A DNA stretch of 64,000 nucleotides from Streptomyces beigongshangae (GCF_019710745.1 NZ_JAHKJW010000001.1:62001-126000), one strand, 5' to 3'. Positions 8,540 through 17,825 are shown, numbered from the stretch's first letter. Notes: generated from the sequence alone by a model not told the origin. Translations and numbers: made by a program.

Positions 8540-9965
8540 AGAAGAACTCCGACCACGGCTGGTCCCAGATCTGCTTCACGCACAGGACGACGAAGAGCAG
8601 GCCCGCGACCGTCAGCATGGCGTTGCTCAGGAGGCCGTTGCGCCACTCGGCCGGGGTGCGGGAGGAGTTGAGGAGCCAGACCAGGGTGAGGGCCAGGAAG
8701 GGGAGGAAGGCCGCGCCCAGGACCCCGTACAGGATGATCAGGCGGAACGGCTGGCCCTCGAAGAGCAGGATCATGGGCGGGAAGGTCAGCCAGAGCAGGT
8801 AGGCGCGGAAGGGCCAGGACCTCTCGTGGGTGCCGGACGCCACCTCCTCGCCGGACCCCGCCTTCTCGCCGGACCCCGCCTTCGTGCTCCCGCCCGCGGA
8901 CGCGGCGGCCCGGTCCTTGCGGAAGCGTTCCACGAAGTCCGCGAACATCAGGCTCACGCCGTGCCAGACGCCGATGAGCGAGGTGAAGGACGTGGCGAAG
9001 AAGCCGATGAGGAAGAACTTGGCGGTCGCCGTGCCGTACTCGTCCTCCAGGATGTCGCCGAGCTGGACCAGGCCCTTGTCGCCGCTCGCGATGGCGACCT
9101 CGGAGGAGTGCAGGATCTCCGCCCCGACGAAGAGCATGGCGATGACGAAGACGCCGGTGGTGAGGTAGGCGACGCGGTTGTCGAGCCGCATCACCTTCAT
9201 CCAGCCGGTGTTCGTCCAGCCCTTCGCGTTGACCCAGTAGCCGTACGCGGCCAGCGTGATCGTGCCGCCGACGCCGCCGATCAGGCCGAGCGTGTTGAGG
9301 ATCGAATCCTTTTCGTCGGGCAGGACCGGCAGCAGGCCCGCGAACGCCTCGCCCAGGTTGGGCGTGACGCGGACCGCCAGATAGACCGTGACGACGAACA
9401 TGACGCCCACCAGGACGGTCATGACCTTCTCGAACACCGCGTACTTGTTGAACCAGACGAAGACCAGGCCGACGAGACCGGTCAGGATGGCCCACCACTT
9501 CAGGTCCATGACGTCCGGGAACAAGGCTTGCAGGGGCAGGCCCGACGAGGACATGGCCGCCGCCCCGTAGACGAAGCCCCAGATGACCACGTACGCGACG
9601 AAGAACCACGACGTCCAGCGGCCGAGGCTCGCCCAGCCGTCGAAGAGCGTCCGGCCGGTGGACAGGTGCCAGCGGCCCGCCGCCTCGGCGAGGGAGATCT
9701 TGACCAGACAGCCGATGACGGCCGCCCACAGGAGGGTGTAGCCGAAGTTGGAGCCCGCGATCAGTGTGGCGACGAGGTCGCCCGCGCCCACGCCCGTCGC
9801 GGCGACCACGATGCCGGGGCCGATGTACTTCCAGCTGGATCTGCGGGATTCCGGGGCGCCGGAGGCCCCTTTCCCCGGGGGCCGTGACCCCGTTTCCGGC
9901 CCCGTCTCCGGTCCTGGCTCCCGTCCTGGTTCCCGTCCCGCCGTGCCTTCCGAGGTGTCCGCCAT
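8538..9965 (-). CDS. NRAMP-family-like divalent metal transporter, atypical motifs
   Basis: The 475-residue integral membrane protein has about eleven hydrophobic segments, preceded by a Pro/Glu/Gly repeat-rich cytoplasmic tail (residues 10-40). Overall pattern and the first helix region (SWKYIGPGIVVAATGVGAGD) fit NRAMP-type proton-coupled metal transporters. However, the canonical TM1 DPGN motif is replaced by GAGD (60-63), and no MPH motif is seen in TM6, where GGVGGTITLAAYGYW appears instead. Substrate is therefore uncertain; a diverged NRAMP-related clade is likely. The ATG at 9965 is the start, as nothing upstream in frame resembles the family. Confidence 0.75.
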   Translation of the reverse strand: MADTSEGTAGREPGREPGPETGPETGSRPPGKGASGAPESRRSSWKYIGPGIVVAATGVGAGDLVATLIAGSNFGYTLLWAAVIGCLVKISLAEAAGRWHLSTGRTLFDGWASLGRWTSWFFVAYVVIWGFVYGAAAMSSSGLPLQALFPDVMDLKWWAILTGLVGLVFVWFNKYAVFEKVMTVLVGVMFVVTVYLAVRVTPNLGEAFAGLLPVLPDEKDSILNTLGLIGGVGGTITLAAYGYWVNAKGWTNTGWMKVMRLDNRVAYLTTGVFVIAMLFVGAEILHSSEVAIASGDKGLVQLGDILEDEYGTATAKFFLIGFFATSFTSLIGVWHGVSLMFADFVERFRKDRAAASAGGSTKAGSGEKAGSGEEVASGTHERSWPFRAYLLWLTFPPMILLFEGQPFRLIILYGVLGAAFLPFLALTLVWLLNSSRTPAEWRNGLLSNAMLTVAGLLFVVLCVKQIWDQPWSEFF

Positions 9966-10301
9966 GCCGATCAAGAAAGCGTAAAGGGATCCGGGACACA
10001 AGAGGGCGCGCTTCGATCGGCACTCGATGTGCACAGCGTGTACTGCCTGTTCGAGGGGTGCCGAGGGACTTCGCGGGGCCGGGGAGGACGGCGCGATCCC
10101 GGCCTGTTCCCCGCACCGGCTTCCGGCTTTCCCTTGACCCGAACATGCCAGCACTCCACGATGAGCGCCACAACCCGCACACAGGGTCCCGCCGACGCCT
10201 CGGCGTCCCGGCGGCCGGCCCGGGCACGTCGCACCGATCCATCCCCGCTCCATCCCCACGCCTTCCGGTGATCCCGGAATTCTGGAGAAACAGGAGAATC
10301 C
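9966..10301. other. Divergent intergenic region, transporter / carboxypeptidase
   Basis: The 336 bp contain no convincing gene. A possible -35 box TTGACC at 10134-10139 with a weak -10 about 17-18 bases downstream could serve the carboxypeptidase gene. Its ribosome-binding site AGGAGA lies directly before 10302. Confidence 0.5.
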
Positions 10302-11705
10302 ATGCGACTTCGCAGCAGAGGAAGCAGTGACGGAGGAAGCGGCGGCACACCCGCCGTGGTTCCCCCCGCCCGCCGGCGCGGTCGGCGCACCGCCGCCCTC
10401 GCCACCCTCCTCGCCCTGGCGCTCGCGGCGCCCGTCGCCGCCACGACCAGCGCGAGCGGCGCCCCCGGAGCGGCCCCCGCCGCCGGCTCCCCGGACGCGG
10501 ACGAGATCCGCCAGTACGAGATCCACCTGCACGGCAGCACCTCGGCCACCCGTACGGCCATCGCGCGGACCGGGGTGTCGATCGACGAGGCCGACGAGGA
10601 GGGCGTCGTCGTCTCGGGCCGCGCGTCCCAGGCGGGGAAACTGCGGCGGCTCGGGTACGAGGTCTCGCTCCTCGGCGCCGCCCCGGACCGGTCGAGCGCC
10701 GCCGACGTGGGCGTCCTCGACTTCCCCTCCGCCGACTCGCGCTACCACAACTACGCCGAGATGAACACGGAGATCAGCCAGCGCCTGAGCGCCTACCCGT
10801 CCATCATGAGCAGGCGCGTGATCGGGAAGTCGTACCAGGGCCGGGACATCGTCGCCATCAAGATCAGCGACAACGTCGCCACCGACGAGTCCGAGCCCGA
10901 GGTGCTCTTCACCCACCACCAGCACGCGCGCGAGCACCTCACCGTGGAGATGGCGCTCTACCTGCTGCGCGAGCTGGGCGCCGGGTACGGCTCGGACTCC
11001 CGGATCACCAACATGGTGAACAACCGCGAGATCTGGATCCTCCCCGACCTCAACCCGGACGGCGGCGAGTACGACATCGCGACCGGCGCGTACCGCTCGT
11101 GGCGCAAGAACCGCCAGCCCAACACGGGCAGTTCGGCCGTCGGCACGGACCTGAACCGCAACTGGAACTACCGCTGGGGCTGCTGCGGCGGATCGTCCGG
11201 TTCCACGTCCTCCGAGACCTACCGGGGTCCGGCCGCCGAGTCGGCGCCCGAGGTGAAGGTCGTCGCCGACTTCGTGCGCAGCCGGGTCGTCGGCGGCACG
11301 CAGCAGATCAGGGCGGGGATCGACTTCCACACGTACAGCGAACTGGTGCTGTGGCCCTTCGGGTACACCACCGCGGACACCACGACCGGCATGACGGCGG
11401 ACGACCGCAACGCCTTCGCCGCGGTCGGGCAGAAGATGGCCGCCAGCAACGGCTACACGCCGGAGCAGGCGAGCGACCTCTACATCACGGACGGGTCGAT
11501 CGACGACTACCTGTGGGGCAGCCAGAAGATCTTCGGCTACACCTTCGAGATGTATCCGTCGTCCAGTGGCGGGGGCGGGTTCTACCCGCCCGACGAGGTC
11601 ATCGAGCGGGAGACCTCGCGGAACCGGGATGCGGTGCTGCAGCTGCTGGAGAACGCGGACTGCATGTACCGGTCCATCGGGAAGGAGACGCAGTACTGCG
11701 GCTGA
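10302..11705 (+). CDS. Secreted zinc carboxypeptidase (peptidase family M14)
   Basis: The enzyme is predicted to remove C-terminal residues from peptides outside the cell. It has 467 residues: a long Arg-rich N-region with a signal peptide (cleavage near ATTSASGA, about 50), a prosegment (60-145) and an M14 catalytic domain. The zinc ligands are HxxE in HHQHAREH (His208, Glu211) and the His of DFHTY (about 343). The catalytic Glu is in FEMY (Glu416). Paired cysteines near the end of the catalytic region suit an exported protein. AGGAGA precedes the ATG. It is transcribed alone and followed by a hairpin terminator. Confidence 0.9.
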   Translation: MRLRSRGSSDGGSGGTPAVVPPARRRGRRTAALATLLALALAAPVAATTSASGAPGAAPAAGSPDADEIRQYEIHLHGSTSATRTAIARTGVSIDEADEEGVVVSGRASQAGKLRRLGYEVSLLGAAPDRSSAADVGVLDFPSADSRYHNYAEMNTEISQRLSAYPSIMSRRVIGKSYQGRDIVAIKISDNVATDESEPEVLFTHHQHAREHLTVEMALYLLRELGAGYGSDSRITNMVNNREIWILPDLNPDGGEYDIATGAYRSWRKNRQPNTGSSAVGTDLNRNWNYRWGCCGGSSGSTSSETYRGPAAESAPEVKVVADFVRSRVVGGTQQIRAGIDFHTYSELVLWPFGYTTADTTTGMTADDRNAFAAVGQKMAASNGYTPEQASDLYITDGSIDDYLWGSQKIFGYTFEMYPSSSGGGGFYPPDEVIERETSRNRDAVLQLLENADCMYRSIGKETQYCG

Positions 11706-11736
11706 GCGGGGTAACCCGAGGTGTCTTGAGGTGTGT

Positions 11737-11777
11737 GGGGAACTGCGCGTCCGTCGTGGCTGATCGCGCAGTTCCCC
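11737..11777. terminator. Hairpin terminator of the streptomycete GGGGAACTGCGCG type
   Basis: GGGGAACTGCGCG (11737-11749) pairs with CGCGCAGTTCCCC (11765-11777) across a 15-base loop. It separates the convergent carboxypeptidase and acidic hypothetical genes. The same core recurs, partly or wholly, near 22480, 51670, 53955 and 59115. Confidence 0.75.
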
Positions 11778-11784
11778 GCACCCC

Positions 11785-12348
11785 TTACAGGGCGCTCGGT
11801 TCCGGGGCTTCCCCGTCCCCGGCCTCTTCGAAGTAGGTGTCCAGGACCTTGTCCAGGTCCGTCTCCCACTCCTTGAAGTCGGAGCGCGACTTCGCCTCGA
11901 TCTCCAGGAAGTACCAGCGGCGGTCGGGTGTGTGCACCGTGATGGTGAAACGCTTCCCGAAGCGCGGGGACTCGGTCTCCACGGCGCCGATCTCGTCCCA
12001 GCGGAACTCGGCCTCCTGGTCGTCCAGGCGCAGCCGTACGCCGCTGTGGTCGGCGACGACCTTCGCGCGGCGGTCGGCGGCCTCGAAGACCGGGCCGCCG
12101 TCCGGGGCCGGCGCCTCCTCGGGCTCTCCGGACTCGTCGTCCGGCTCCTCCACGTCGGAGGGTTCCTGTTCCTCCTTCGTCGCCGGGCCGTCGGAGGCCG
12201 TCCCGTCCGGGACGGCCTCCTCGGCGGGCTCCTTCGGCTTCGCGGCGTCGGGCTCGGCGGGGCGCGGGCCCGTGATGCCGGGCACGAACGCCGGATCGAC
12301 CGCGGCGCCTTGCAGGGGCGGGATGTTGGGTCCTATGCGCTGCTCCAC
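11785..12348 (-). CDS. Acidic conserved hypothetical protein with C-terminal PH-like region
   Basis: The 187-residue product is of unknown function. Residues 25-85 are a low-complexity Pro/Glu/Asp linker. Residues 88-175 look like a compact beta-rich domain (short strands such as VRLRLDD, FTITVHT and RRWYFLEI, then an amphipathic helix), reminiscent of a PH-like fold. There is no signal peptide or membrane helix. It is 66 bp from the upstream permease gene but probably separately expressed. Confidence 0.65.
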   Translation of the reverse strand: MEQRIGPNIPPLQGAAVDPAFVPGITGPRPAEPDAAKPKEPAEEAVPDGTASDGPATKEEQEPSDVEEPDDESGEPEEAPAPDGGPVFEAADRRAKVVADHSGVRLRLDDQEAEFRWDEIGAVETESPRFGKRFTITVHTPDRRWYFLEIEAKSRSDFKEWETDLDKVLDTYFEEAGDGEAPEPSAL

Positions 12349-12414
12349 AGCGGGCAGTATGGTCGACGATCCTGTGCCAGGAACAGTCGGGCTCCGCTTC
12401 GTCCCGCTACATCG

Positions 12415-13983
12415 TCATATGAAGATGCTGAGCAACGCCGCCACCGCGAAGCCCGCCACCGACAGCACCGTCTCCAGGACCGTCCACGACTTGAGGGTGT
12501 CGCGTTCCGAGATGCCGAAGTACTTGGCGACGATCCAGAAACCGCCGTCGTTGACGTGCGAGGCGAAGATCGAGCCCGCCGAGATCGCCATGATGACCAG
12601 CGCCAGATGGGCCTGGGAGAGGTCCTGGCCCTCGACGAGCGGGACGACGATGCCGGCGGTGGTGACGATGGCGACCGTCGCCGAACCCTGGGCGACCCGC
12701 AGGACGACGGAGATCAGCCAGGCCAGCACGATGACCGGCAGCCCGACGTCGTTGAAGGTGTCGGCGAGCGCGTCGGCGATGCCCGAGCCCTTGAGGACGG
12801 CGCCGAAGACGCCGCCCGCGCCGACGACCAGCAGGATGTTGCCGACCGGCTTGAGGGACGAGGTGGACACCGTCTCCAGCGACTTGCGGGACCAGCCGCG
12901 CCGGATGCCCAGCAGGTAGTAGGCCATCAGCAGCGCGATCGTCAGCGCGACGAAGGGGTGCCCGAAGAACTCGATGACCGAGCGCGGCGTCGAGGGGTCC
13001 AGCGTGATCGAGGAGAAGGTCGCGGCGAGGATCAGCAGCAGCGGCGTGCCGATGATGAGGAAGACGGTGGGGAGCGGGACGGGCTGCTCGGCGTAGTCCT
13101 CGGGGCCGGCGGTCACGACGGTGCCGGTGCCTGCGCCGGTTCCCTTGCCGGTGCCGGTAGCGTTCGCGGCTCCCGCCGAGCGGGCCGCGGCGCGGCGCGC
13201 GGCCCGCTCCTCGGCGACGGCGGCCTTCGCCTCGTCGGCCGCCTCCAGCATGTCCTGCGGTACGGGGACGAAGATGCGCCGGCCGATCCAGGCGGCGTAC
13301 GCCCAGGCGGCGAGCACGGCCGGGACGCCGACGACGACGCCCATCAGGATGACCCAGCCGAGGTCGACGTCGAACAGGCCGGCGGCGGCGACCGGGCCGG
13401 GGTGCGGCGGCAGGAACGCGTGGGTCATCGACAGGCCCGCGAGCAGCGGCATGCAGTAGAGCAGGATCGACTTGCCGGAGCGCTTGGCGGCGGCGTACAC
13501 GATCGGCGCGAGCACGAAGATGCCGACGTCGAAGAAGACCGGGATGCCGAAGATGAGGCCGGTCAGGCCCATGGCGAGCGGGGCGCGCTTCTCACCGAAG
13601 AGGTTGAGCAGACGGGTGGAGAGCGCTTCCGCGCCGCCCGACACCTCCAGGATCGCGCCGAGCATCGTGCCGAGGCCGATGATGATCGCGACGTGGCCCA
13701 GGATGCCGCCCATGCCCGACTCGATCATCGAGACCGAGGCCGAGCGCTGGACGGTGCCGAAGAGTTCGGTGACGGAGAGGCCGGCCGAGAGGCCGACGGC
13801 TATGGAGACGGCCAGCAGGGCGACGAACGGCTGGAGCCTGACCTTGATGATCAGGACGAGCAGCAGCACGATGCCGAGGGCCGCGACGGTCAGCAGGCCC
13901 GCGGTGCCGTCCAGGAGGAGGAGCAGGCCGCCTGTGTGGGGTGGGGTCTCCGGGGCCGGTGTCGCGGCAAGGAGGGATGACAT
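12415..13983 (-). CDS. GntP-family permease (gluconate / D-serine / sugar-acid:H+ symporter)
   Basis: This 522-residue protein has about twelve hydrophobic helices and GntP features such as GIPVFFDVGIF, LPPHPGPVAAAGL and SHVNDGGFW. GntP members import gluconate and related aldonates, or D-serine in the case of DsdX. A cytoplasmic Ala/Arg/Gly-rich insertion (about 240-285) is longer than usual. The ATG at 13983 is chosen because GAAGAGG precedes it; the upstream ATG at 14007 has no ribosome-binding site. Position next to RidA, IclR and PfkB kinase genes suggests it imports the substrate of that pathway, possibly an (N-acetyl)aminosugar acid. Confidence 0.88.
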   Translation of the reverse strand: MSSLLAATPAPETPPHTGGLLLLLDGTAGLLTVAALGIVLLLVLIIKVRLQPFVALLAVSIAVGLSAGLSVTELFGTVQRSASVSMIESGMGGILGHVAIIIGLGTMLGAILEVSGGAEALSTRLLNLFGEKRAPLAMGLTGLIFGIPVFFDVGIFVLAPIVYAAAKRSGKSILLYCMPLLAGLSMTHAFLPPHPGPVAAAGLFDVDLGWVILMGVVVGVPAVLAAWAYAAWIGRRIFVPVPQDMLEAADEAKAAVAEERAARRAAARSAGAANATGTGKGTGAGTGTVVTAGPEDYAEQPVPLPTVFLIIGTPLLLILAATFSSITLDPSTPRSVIEFFGHPFVALTIALLMAYYLLGIRRGWSRKSLETVSTSSLKPVGNILLVVGAGGVFGAVLKGSGIADALADTFNDVGLPVIVLAWLISVVLRVAQGSATVAIVTTAGIVVPLVEGQDLSQAHLALVIMAISAGSIFASHVNDGGFWIVAKYFGISERDTLKSWTVLETVLSVAGFAVAALLSIFI

Positions 13984-14092
13984 GGGAGGGCCTCTTCTTC
14001 GAAGCATGGGGTTTCGGGCAGGGGGTATTGCCGTGCGTCCTGCGGGGGGGTGGGGAGAGGGGGATGCGTCGTGTCCGGCCGGAGGCGCGTTT

Positions 14093-14116
14093 CCCGCGCC
14101 CCCGGAGGGGCGCGGG
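14093..14116. terminator. GC-rich hairpin between ridA-like and gntP-like genes
   Basis: CCCGCGCCCC (14093-14102) pairs with GGGGCGCGGG (14107-14116) across a 4-base loop, directly after the RidA stop codon. It may attenuate read-through into the permease gene. Confidence 0.55.
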
Positions 14117-14123
14117 GCGGGGC

Positions 14124-14537
14124 TCAGCCGTCCAGGACCGCCAGCGCGTCGATCTCGATCAGCAGGCCCGCCGGGAGGCCCACGTAGACGGTGGTGCGGG
14201 CCGCGGGGGGCGCGGTCAGGCCCTGCTCCTCGAAGTACGCGTTGTAGATCGCGTTCATCTCGGCGAAGTGGTCGACGTCCGTGAGGTAGACGCGGATCAT
14301 CATCGCGTCGTCCCAGGAGGCGCCGCCCTCTTCGAGGATGGCCCTGACGTTGGCGAGCGTCTGGAGGGTCTGCTCGCGCAGGGTCGGCCCCGCGGGCGTC
14401 GGCGGCCGGCCCTCGACGGCGGGCAGGAAGCCCACCTGGCCCGCGACCTGGAGGATGTTGCCCTTCCGGACGCCGTGCGAGAACTTCGCCGGCGGGGTGG
14501 TGTGGGTCTTCGGGGTGAGGGCGGTCTTGTCGGTCAT
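14124..14537 (-). CDS. RidA/YjgF-family enamine/imine deaminase
   Basis: The 137-residue protein matches the RidA family: LQVAGQVGFLP near the N-terminus, the NVRAILEEGGASWDD helix, and the C-terminal RTTVYVGLPAGLLIEIDALA strand with the conserved Arg. RidA proteins hydrolyse reactive 2-aminoacrylate or other enamine intermediates released by PLP-dependent dehydratases. This fits the PLP deaminase encoded divergently 2 kb away. The ATG overlaps the IclR stop codon (ATGA), so it is co-translated with the regulator. Confidence 0.9.
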   Translation of the reverse strand: MTDKTALTPKTHTTPPAKFSHGVRKGNILQVAGQVGFLPAVEGRPPTPAGPTLREQTLQTLANVRAILEEGGASWDDAMMIRVYLTDVDHFAEMNAIYNAYFEEQGLTAPPAARTTVYVGLPAGLLIEIDALAVLDG

Positions 14538-15298
14538 GGGCCGGCTTCCTTCGTCGGGGTCTTGCCTGAGTACTCGCCGCTGATGGCGTCCGCGGTACGG
14601 CGGACCAGTGGCAGCAGGGTGAGGAGTTCGTCCGCGCCGACGACGACGTTCGGGGCGGAGACGGACATGGCCGCGACGACCCGCCCGTCGGCGCCGCGGA
14701 CGGGTGCGGCGACGCAGTTGATGGACTCCTCGTGGCCGCCGAGGTCGGTGGCCCAGCCCTGTTCGCGCACCTTGTCCAGCTCCCGCAGGAAGGCGGGGGC
14801 GCTGGGGGTCGAACGGGACGTGTACATGGGGTAGTCGAGCTTCTCCGCGAGGGCGCGGCGCTCCGGCTCGGGGAGGTCGGCCAGCAGCAGCTTGGCCACG
14901 GCGGCGACCGTGATGGCGACGGGTTTGCCGATCCGCGAGTACATGCGCACCGGGTAGCGGCTGTCGACCTTGTCGATGTAGAGCACCTCGCCGTCCTCGT
15001 GCACGGCGAGGTGGACGGTGTGACCGCAGCTCTCGTTGAGGCGTACGAGGTGGGGGTGGGCGATCTCGCGGACGTCGAGGTTCTCCACGGCCTCCTGGGC
15101 GAGCGCGAAGAGGCGGGCGCCCAGGCGGTAGCGCTGGTCGGACTGGCGGTAGACCAGGCCGTGTTCGTGGAGCGTGCGCAGCAGGCGCAGGGCGGTGGAC
15201 TTGTGGACGCCGAGGCGGTCGGCGACCTGTCCCAGGTCGGCGGGGCCTTCCGCGAGCAGCGGCAGGATGCTCAGCGCGCGGTCGACGGTCTGGCTCAT
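14534..15298 (-). CDS. IclR-family transcriptional regulator
   Basis: The 254-residue protein has the IclR winged helix-turn-helix (residues 6-60, with QVADRLGVHKSTALRLLRTL) and a C-terminal effector-binding domain (75-245). It is coupled by ATGA overlaps both to the PfkB kinase gene upstream and RidA downstream. It is the probable ligand-responsive repressor or activator of the surrounding module, acting at the inverted repeat 16494-16512 in the divergent promoter region. The effector is unknown; a pathway intermediate such as 2-keto-3-deoxygluconate is plausible because several IclR relatives bind it. Confidence 0.92.
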   Translation of the reverse strand: MSQTVDRALSILPLLAEGPADLGQVADRLGVHKSTALRLLRTLHEHGLVYRQSDQRYRLGARLFALAQEAVENLDVREIAHPHLVRLNESCGHTVHLAVHEDGEVLYIDKVDSRYPVRMYSRIGKPVAITVAAVAKLLLADLPEPERRALAEKLDYPMYTSRSTPSAPAFLRELDKVREQGWATDLGGHEESINCVAAPVRGADGRVVAAMSVSAPNVVVGADELLTLLPLVRRTADAISGEYSGKTPTKEAGP

Positions 15299-16398
15299 GG
15301 GGTGGGTACCTCCTCCTGGGCCCGGTCTGCGGCGTTCGTCCAGCCGGGGCCGAGTCGCAGTCTCCCCCACGCGTCGTCGTCCAGGGCGGCGAGGCGGTCG
15401 GCGTGGGCGCGTGAGGGGGGTGCGGCGAGGTCGCCGGGGGCGGTGAGGGCGGCCGCGGCCATGAGGTGGCCGTGGCGGAGGCGGTGGGCCGGGGGGAGGG
15501 CGCGGAGGGTCGCCGACAGGAAGCCGGCCGCGAAGGCGTCGCCCGCGCCGACGGGGGCGACCACGTCCACCTCGAGCGCCGGGGCGTAGGTGACCGTGTC
15601 GTGGCGCGGGTGCGTATCCGGCTGCCGGTCCCCGGGGGCCTGCGCCTCGAACAGCGTCGCGCCCGCGCTGCCGCTCTTGACCACCAGGGCGCGGGGTTCC
15701 GGGAGGGCCTCGCGGATCGCTTCCGGGCCGCCCGTGACACCCCAGGCCGCCTCCGCCTCGTCCTCGCCGACGAAGACCAGGTCCGCGGCGCGGGCCAGTG
15801 CGAGGAGGGTGGTGCCCGCCGTGGCCGGGTCGGGCCAGAGGCCCTCGCGGTGGTTCACGTCGAAGGAGATCAGGGGGCGGCCGGGGCGGGGGGCGGTGAG
15901 TGCCCTCAGGAGGGCCAGGCAGTCCTGCGAGAGGGCTGCCGTGATGCCGGAGAGGTGCAGGACGCGGCCCGAGTCGAGCGCTGCCAGGTCGACGGTCGCC
16001 GGGGCCATCGCCGAGGCCGCCGAGCCCTTGCGGTAGTACGCCACCTCGTGGGCGTCCGTGGAGCGGTCGCCGGCCGTGCGGAAGTAGACGCCGGTGGGGC
16101 GGGCGGGATCGCGGCGTACGGCCGAGGTGTCGACCCCGTACGAGCCGATGGTCTCGACGAGGTGGTCGCCGAAGCCGTCGGCCCCGACCCGGCCGACCCA
16201 CTTCACGGTGTGCCCCGCGGCCGCCAGCGCGCAGGCCACGTTGGACTCCGCGCCCCCGATCGCGCGCTCGAAGGACGGTACGTCGGCGAGGCGGCCCGGG
16301 CGGGAGGGGAGGAACGTGACCATGGACTCGCCGAGGGTGACGACCTCCGCGTCGGCCGGGGGGCGCGTGGCGTCGTCGGACGGTCCGGTGGGGGTCAC
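15295..16398 (-). CDS. PfkB-family carbohydrate kinase, probably 2-keto-3-deoxygluconate kinase
   Basis: This 367-residue ribokinase-fold protein carries the substrate-side IGGAESNVACALAAAG signature (about 49-64) and the PfkB signature with VGAGDAFAAGF, whose Asp is the catalytic base. The opening VVTLGESMVTF and early Gly-Gly motif resemble 2-keto-3-deoxygluconate kinases, which make KDPG for Entner-Doudoroff aldol cleavage. It is the first gene of the leftward arm and ends in an ATGA overlap with the IclR gene. Other sugar substrates cannot be excluded by sequence alone. Confidence 0.85.
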   Translation of the reverse strand: MTPTGPSDDATRPPADAEVVTLGESMVTFLPSRPGRLADVPSFERAIGGAESNVACALAAAGHTVKWVGRVGADGFGDHLVETIGSYGVDTSAVRRDPARPTGVYFRTAGDRSTDAHEVAYYRKGSAASAMAPATVDLAALDSGRVLHLSGITAALSQDCLALLRALTAPRPGRPLISFDVNHREGLWPDPATAGTTLLALARAADLVFVGEDEAEAAWGVTGGPEAIREALPEPRALVVKSGSAGATLFEAQAPGDRQPDTHPRHDTVTYAPALEVDVVAPVGAGDAFAAGFLSATLRALPPAHRLRHGHLMAAAALTAPGDLAAPPSRAHADRLAALDDDAWGRLRLGPGWTNAADRAQEEVPTP

Positions 16399-16493
16399 GA
16401 TGGCTGGGGCTCCTTGCGCTGCGGGTCCGGGCGGTTCCGTTGACCCGGCGTTGGGCGAGATGTTAGACAGCAGTAAGCGCGCTACGCAATGCC

Positions 16494-16512
16494 TGTTGCA
16501 CAGATTGCAACA
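16494..16512. promoter_or_regulatory. Inverted repeat, likely IclR operator, in divergent promoter
   Basis: TGTTGCA (16494-16500) and TGCAACA (16506-16512) form a perfect 7-bp inverted repeat with a 5-bp spacer. GCAA about eight bases upstream adds a nested half site. It lies in the 134-bp gap between the kinase and deaminase genes, 20 bp before the deaminase start. Size and geometry fit IclR-family binding, so both arms could be controlled by the linked regulator. Confidence 0.6.
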
Positions 16513-16532
16513 GAGCTGATCAGGGAGGTCTT

Positions 16533-17816
16533 ATGGCTGCCGACTCCGGCGCGGAACGTCTTGCCTCGCTCGCGGACGAGCGGGTCGACCACCGTTTCAA
16601 GGGCCTCCCGCCCGACGCCGAGGGCCTGACCGTCGGCGAGCTGGCCGCCCAGCGGCGCAATCTGTTCAGCGGGGGGTTCACCACCCCGGTGCTGGCCCTG
16701 TCCGCCGAACGCCTCGAACACAATCTGCGGCTCATGAGGACGTACGCGGAGCGCCACGGCCTCGCCTTCGCGCCGCACGGCAAGACCTCGATGGCCCCCC
16801 GGCTCTTCCACCGGCAGATCGAGCACGGCGCCTGGGGCATCACCCTCGCCGTGCCGCACCAGGTGCGGGTGGCGCGGGCGTTCGGCGTCCGGCGGATCTT
16901 CCTCGCCAACGAGCTGGTCGACCCGGCCGCCCTCGCCTGGGTCTCCGCACAGCTCACCGCCGACCCCGGCTTCCGGTTCATCTGTTACGTCGACTCGGTG
17001 CGCGGGGTCGAGCTGATGGACGCCGCGCTGCGCGGGGGCTCCCGGCCGGTGGACGTCGTCGTGGAGCTGGGCGCGGGCGAGGGGGCCCGGACCGGTGCGC
17101 GCACGGAGGCGGAGTGCGCCGCCGTCGCGGACGCCGTGGCCGGCACGGACACGCTGCGGCTGGTGGGGGTCGCGGGGTACGAGGGCGAGGTGCCGGACGC
17201 CGACCCGCAGCGGGTGCGGGCGTGGCTGCGGCGGCTGACCGCCCTGGCCGTGGACTTCGACAAGGCGGGGCGGTTCGGCCTGGCCGGGGTGGACGAGATC
17301 GTGGTGAGCGCGGGCGGCAGCGCCTGGTTCGACGCGGTGGCGGACGTCTTCGCCGAGCTGCCCGGGCTGTCGCTGCCGGTGCTGAAGCTGCTGCGCTCGG
17401 GGGCGTACGTCTCGCACGACGACGGGCACTACCGCGAGGTGACGCCCTTCGTCCGGATCCCCGAGGAGGGCGCCCTGCACCCCGCCTTCCGGCTCTGGGC
17501 GCAGGTCGTCTCCCGGCCGTCGGCCGGGCAGGCCTTCGCGAACGCCGGCAAGCGCGACGCGGCGTACGACCTGGACCTGCCCGAGGCGCAGGTGGTGCGG
17601 ACGGCGGAGGGCGAGCGGCCGGCGGACGGCGTCACCGTCGCCTCCCTCTCCGACCAGCACACCTGGATCCGTACGGACGAGGGCGTCGGGCTGCGGGTGG
17701 GCGACTGGGTGGGGATGGGGCTCTCGCACCCCTGCACCGCGTTCGACAAGTGGCAGCTGATCCCGCTCGTCGAGCGGGACGGCACGGTCGTCGACTACAT
17801 CCGCACCTACTTCTAG
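16533..17816 (+). CDS. PLP-dependent deaminase/dehydratase of the D-serine dehydratase-D-threonine aldolase fold
   Basis: The 427-residue enzyme has the fold-type III PLP barrel of eukaryotic-type D-serine dehydratase and D-threonine aldolase. The probable PLP lysine is Lys84 in PHGKTSMAP, and a metal site near the C-terminus is suggested by SDQHTW and SHPC (His399, Cys401). It should eliminate water and ammonia from a D-configured hydroxy-amino acid. The context (deacylase, KDG-type kinase, RidA, GntP permease) fits D-glucosaminate as substrate, giving 2-keto-3-deoxygluconate. D-serine or D-threonine remain alternatives. It is transcribed divergently from the kinase gene and sits 9 bp before the deacylase. 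Confidence 0.8.
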   Translation: MAADSGAERLASLADERVDHRFKGLPPDAEGLTVGELAAQRRNLFSGGFTTPVLALSAERLEHNLRLMRTYAERHGLAFAPHGKTSMAPRLFHRQIEHGAWGITLAVPHQVRVARAFGVRRIFLANELVDPAALAWVSAQLTADPGFRFICYVDSVRGVELMDAALRGGSRPVDVVVELGAGEGARTGARTEAECAAVADAVAGTDTLRLVGVAGYEGEVPDADPQRVRAWLRRLTALAVDFDKAGRFGLAGVDEIVVSAGGSAWFDAVADVFAELPGLSLPVLKLLRSGAYVSHDDGHYREVTPFVRIPEEGALHPAFRLWAQVVSRPSAGQAFANAGKRDAAYDLDLPEAQVVRTAEGERPADGVTVASLSDQHTWIRTDEGVGLRVGDWVGMGLSHPCTAFDKWQLIPLVERDGTVVDYIRTYF

Positions 17817-17825
17817 GAGCACGCC

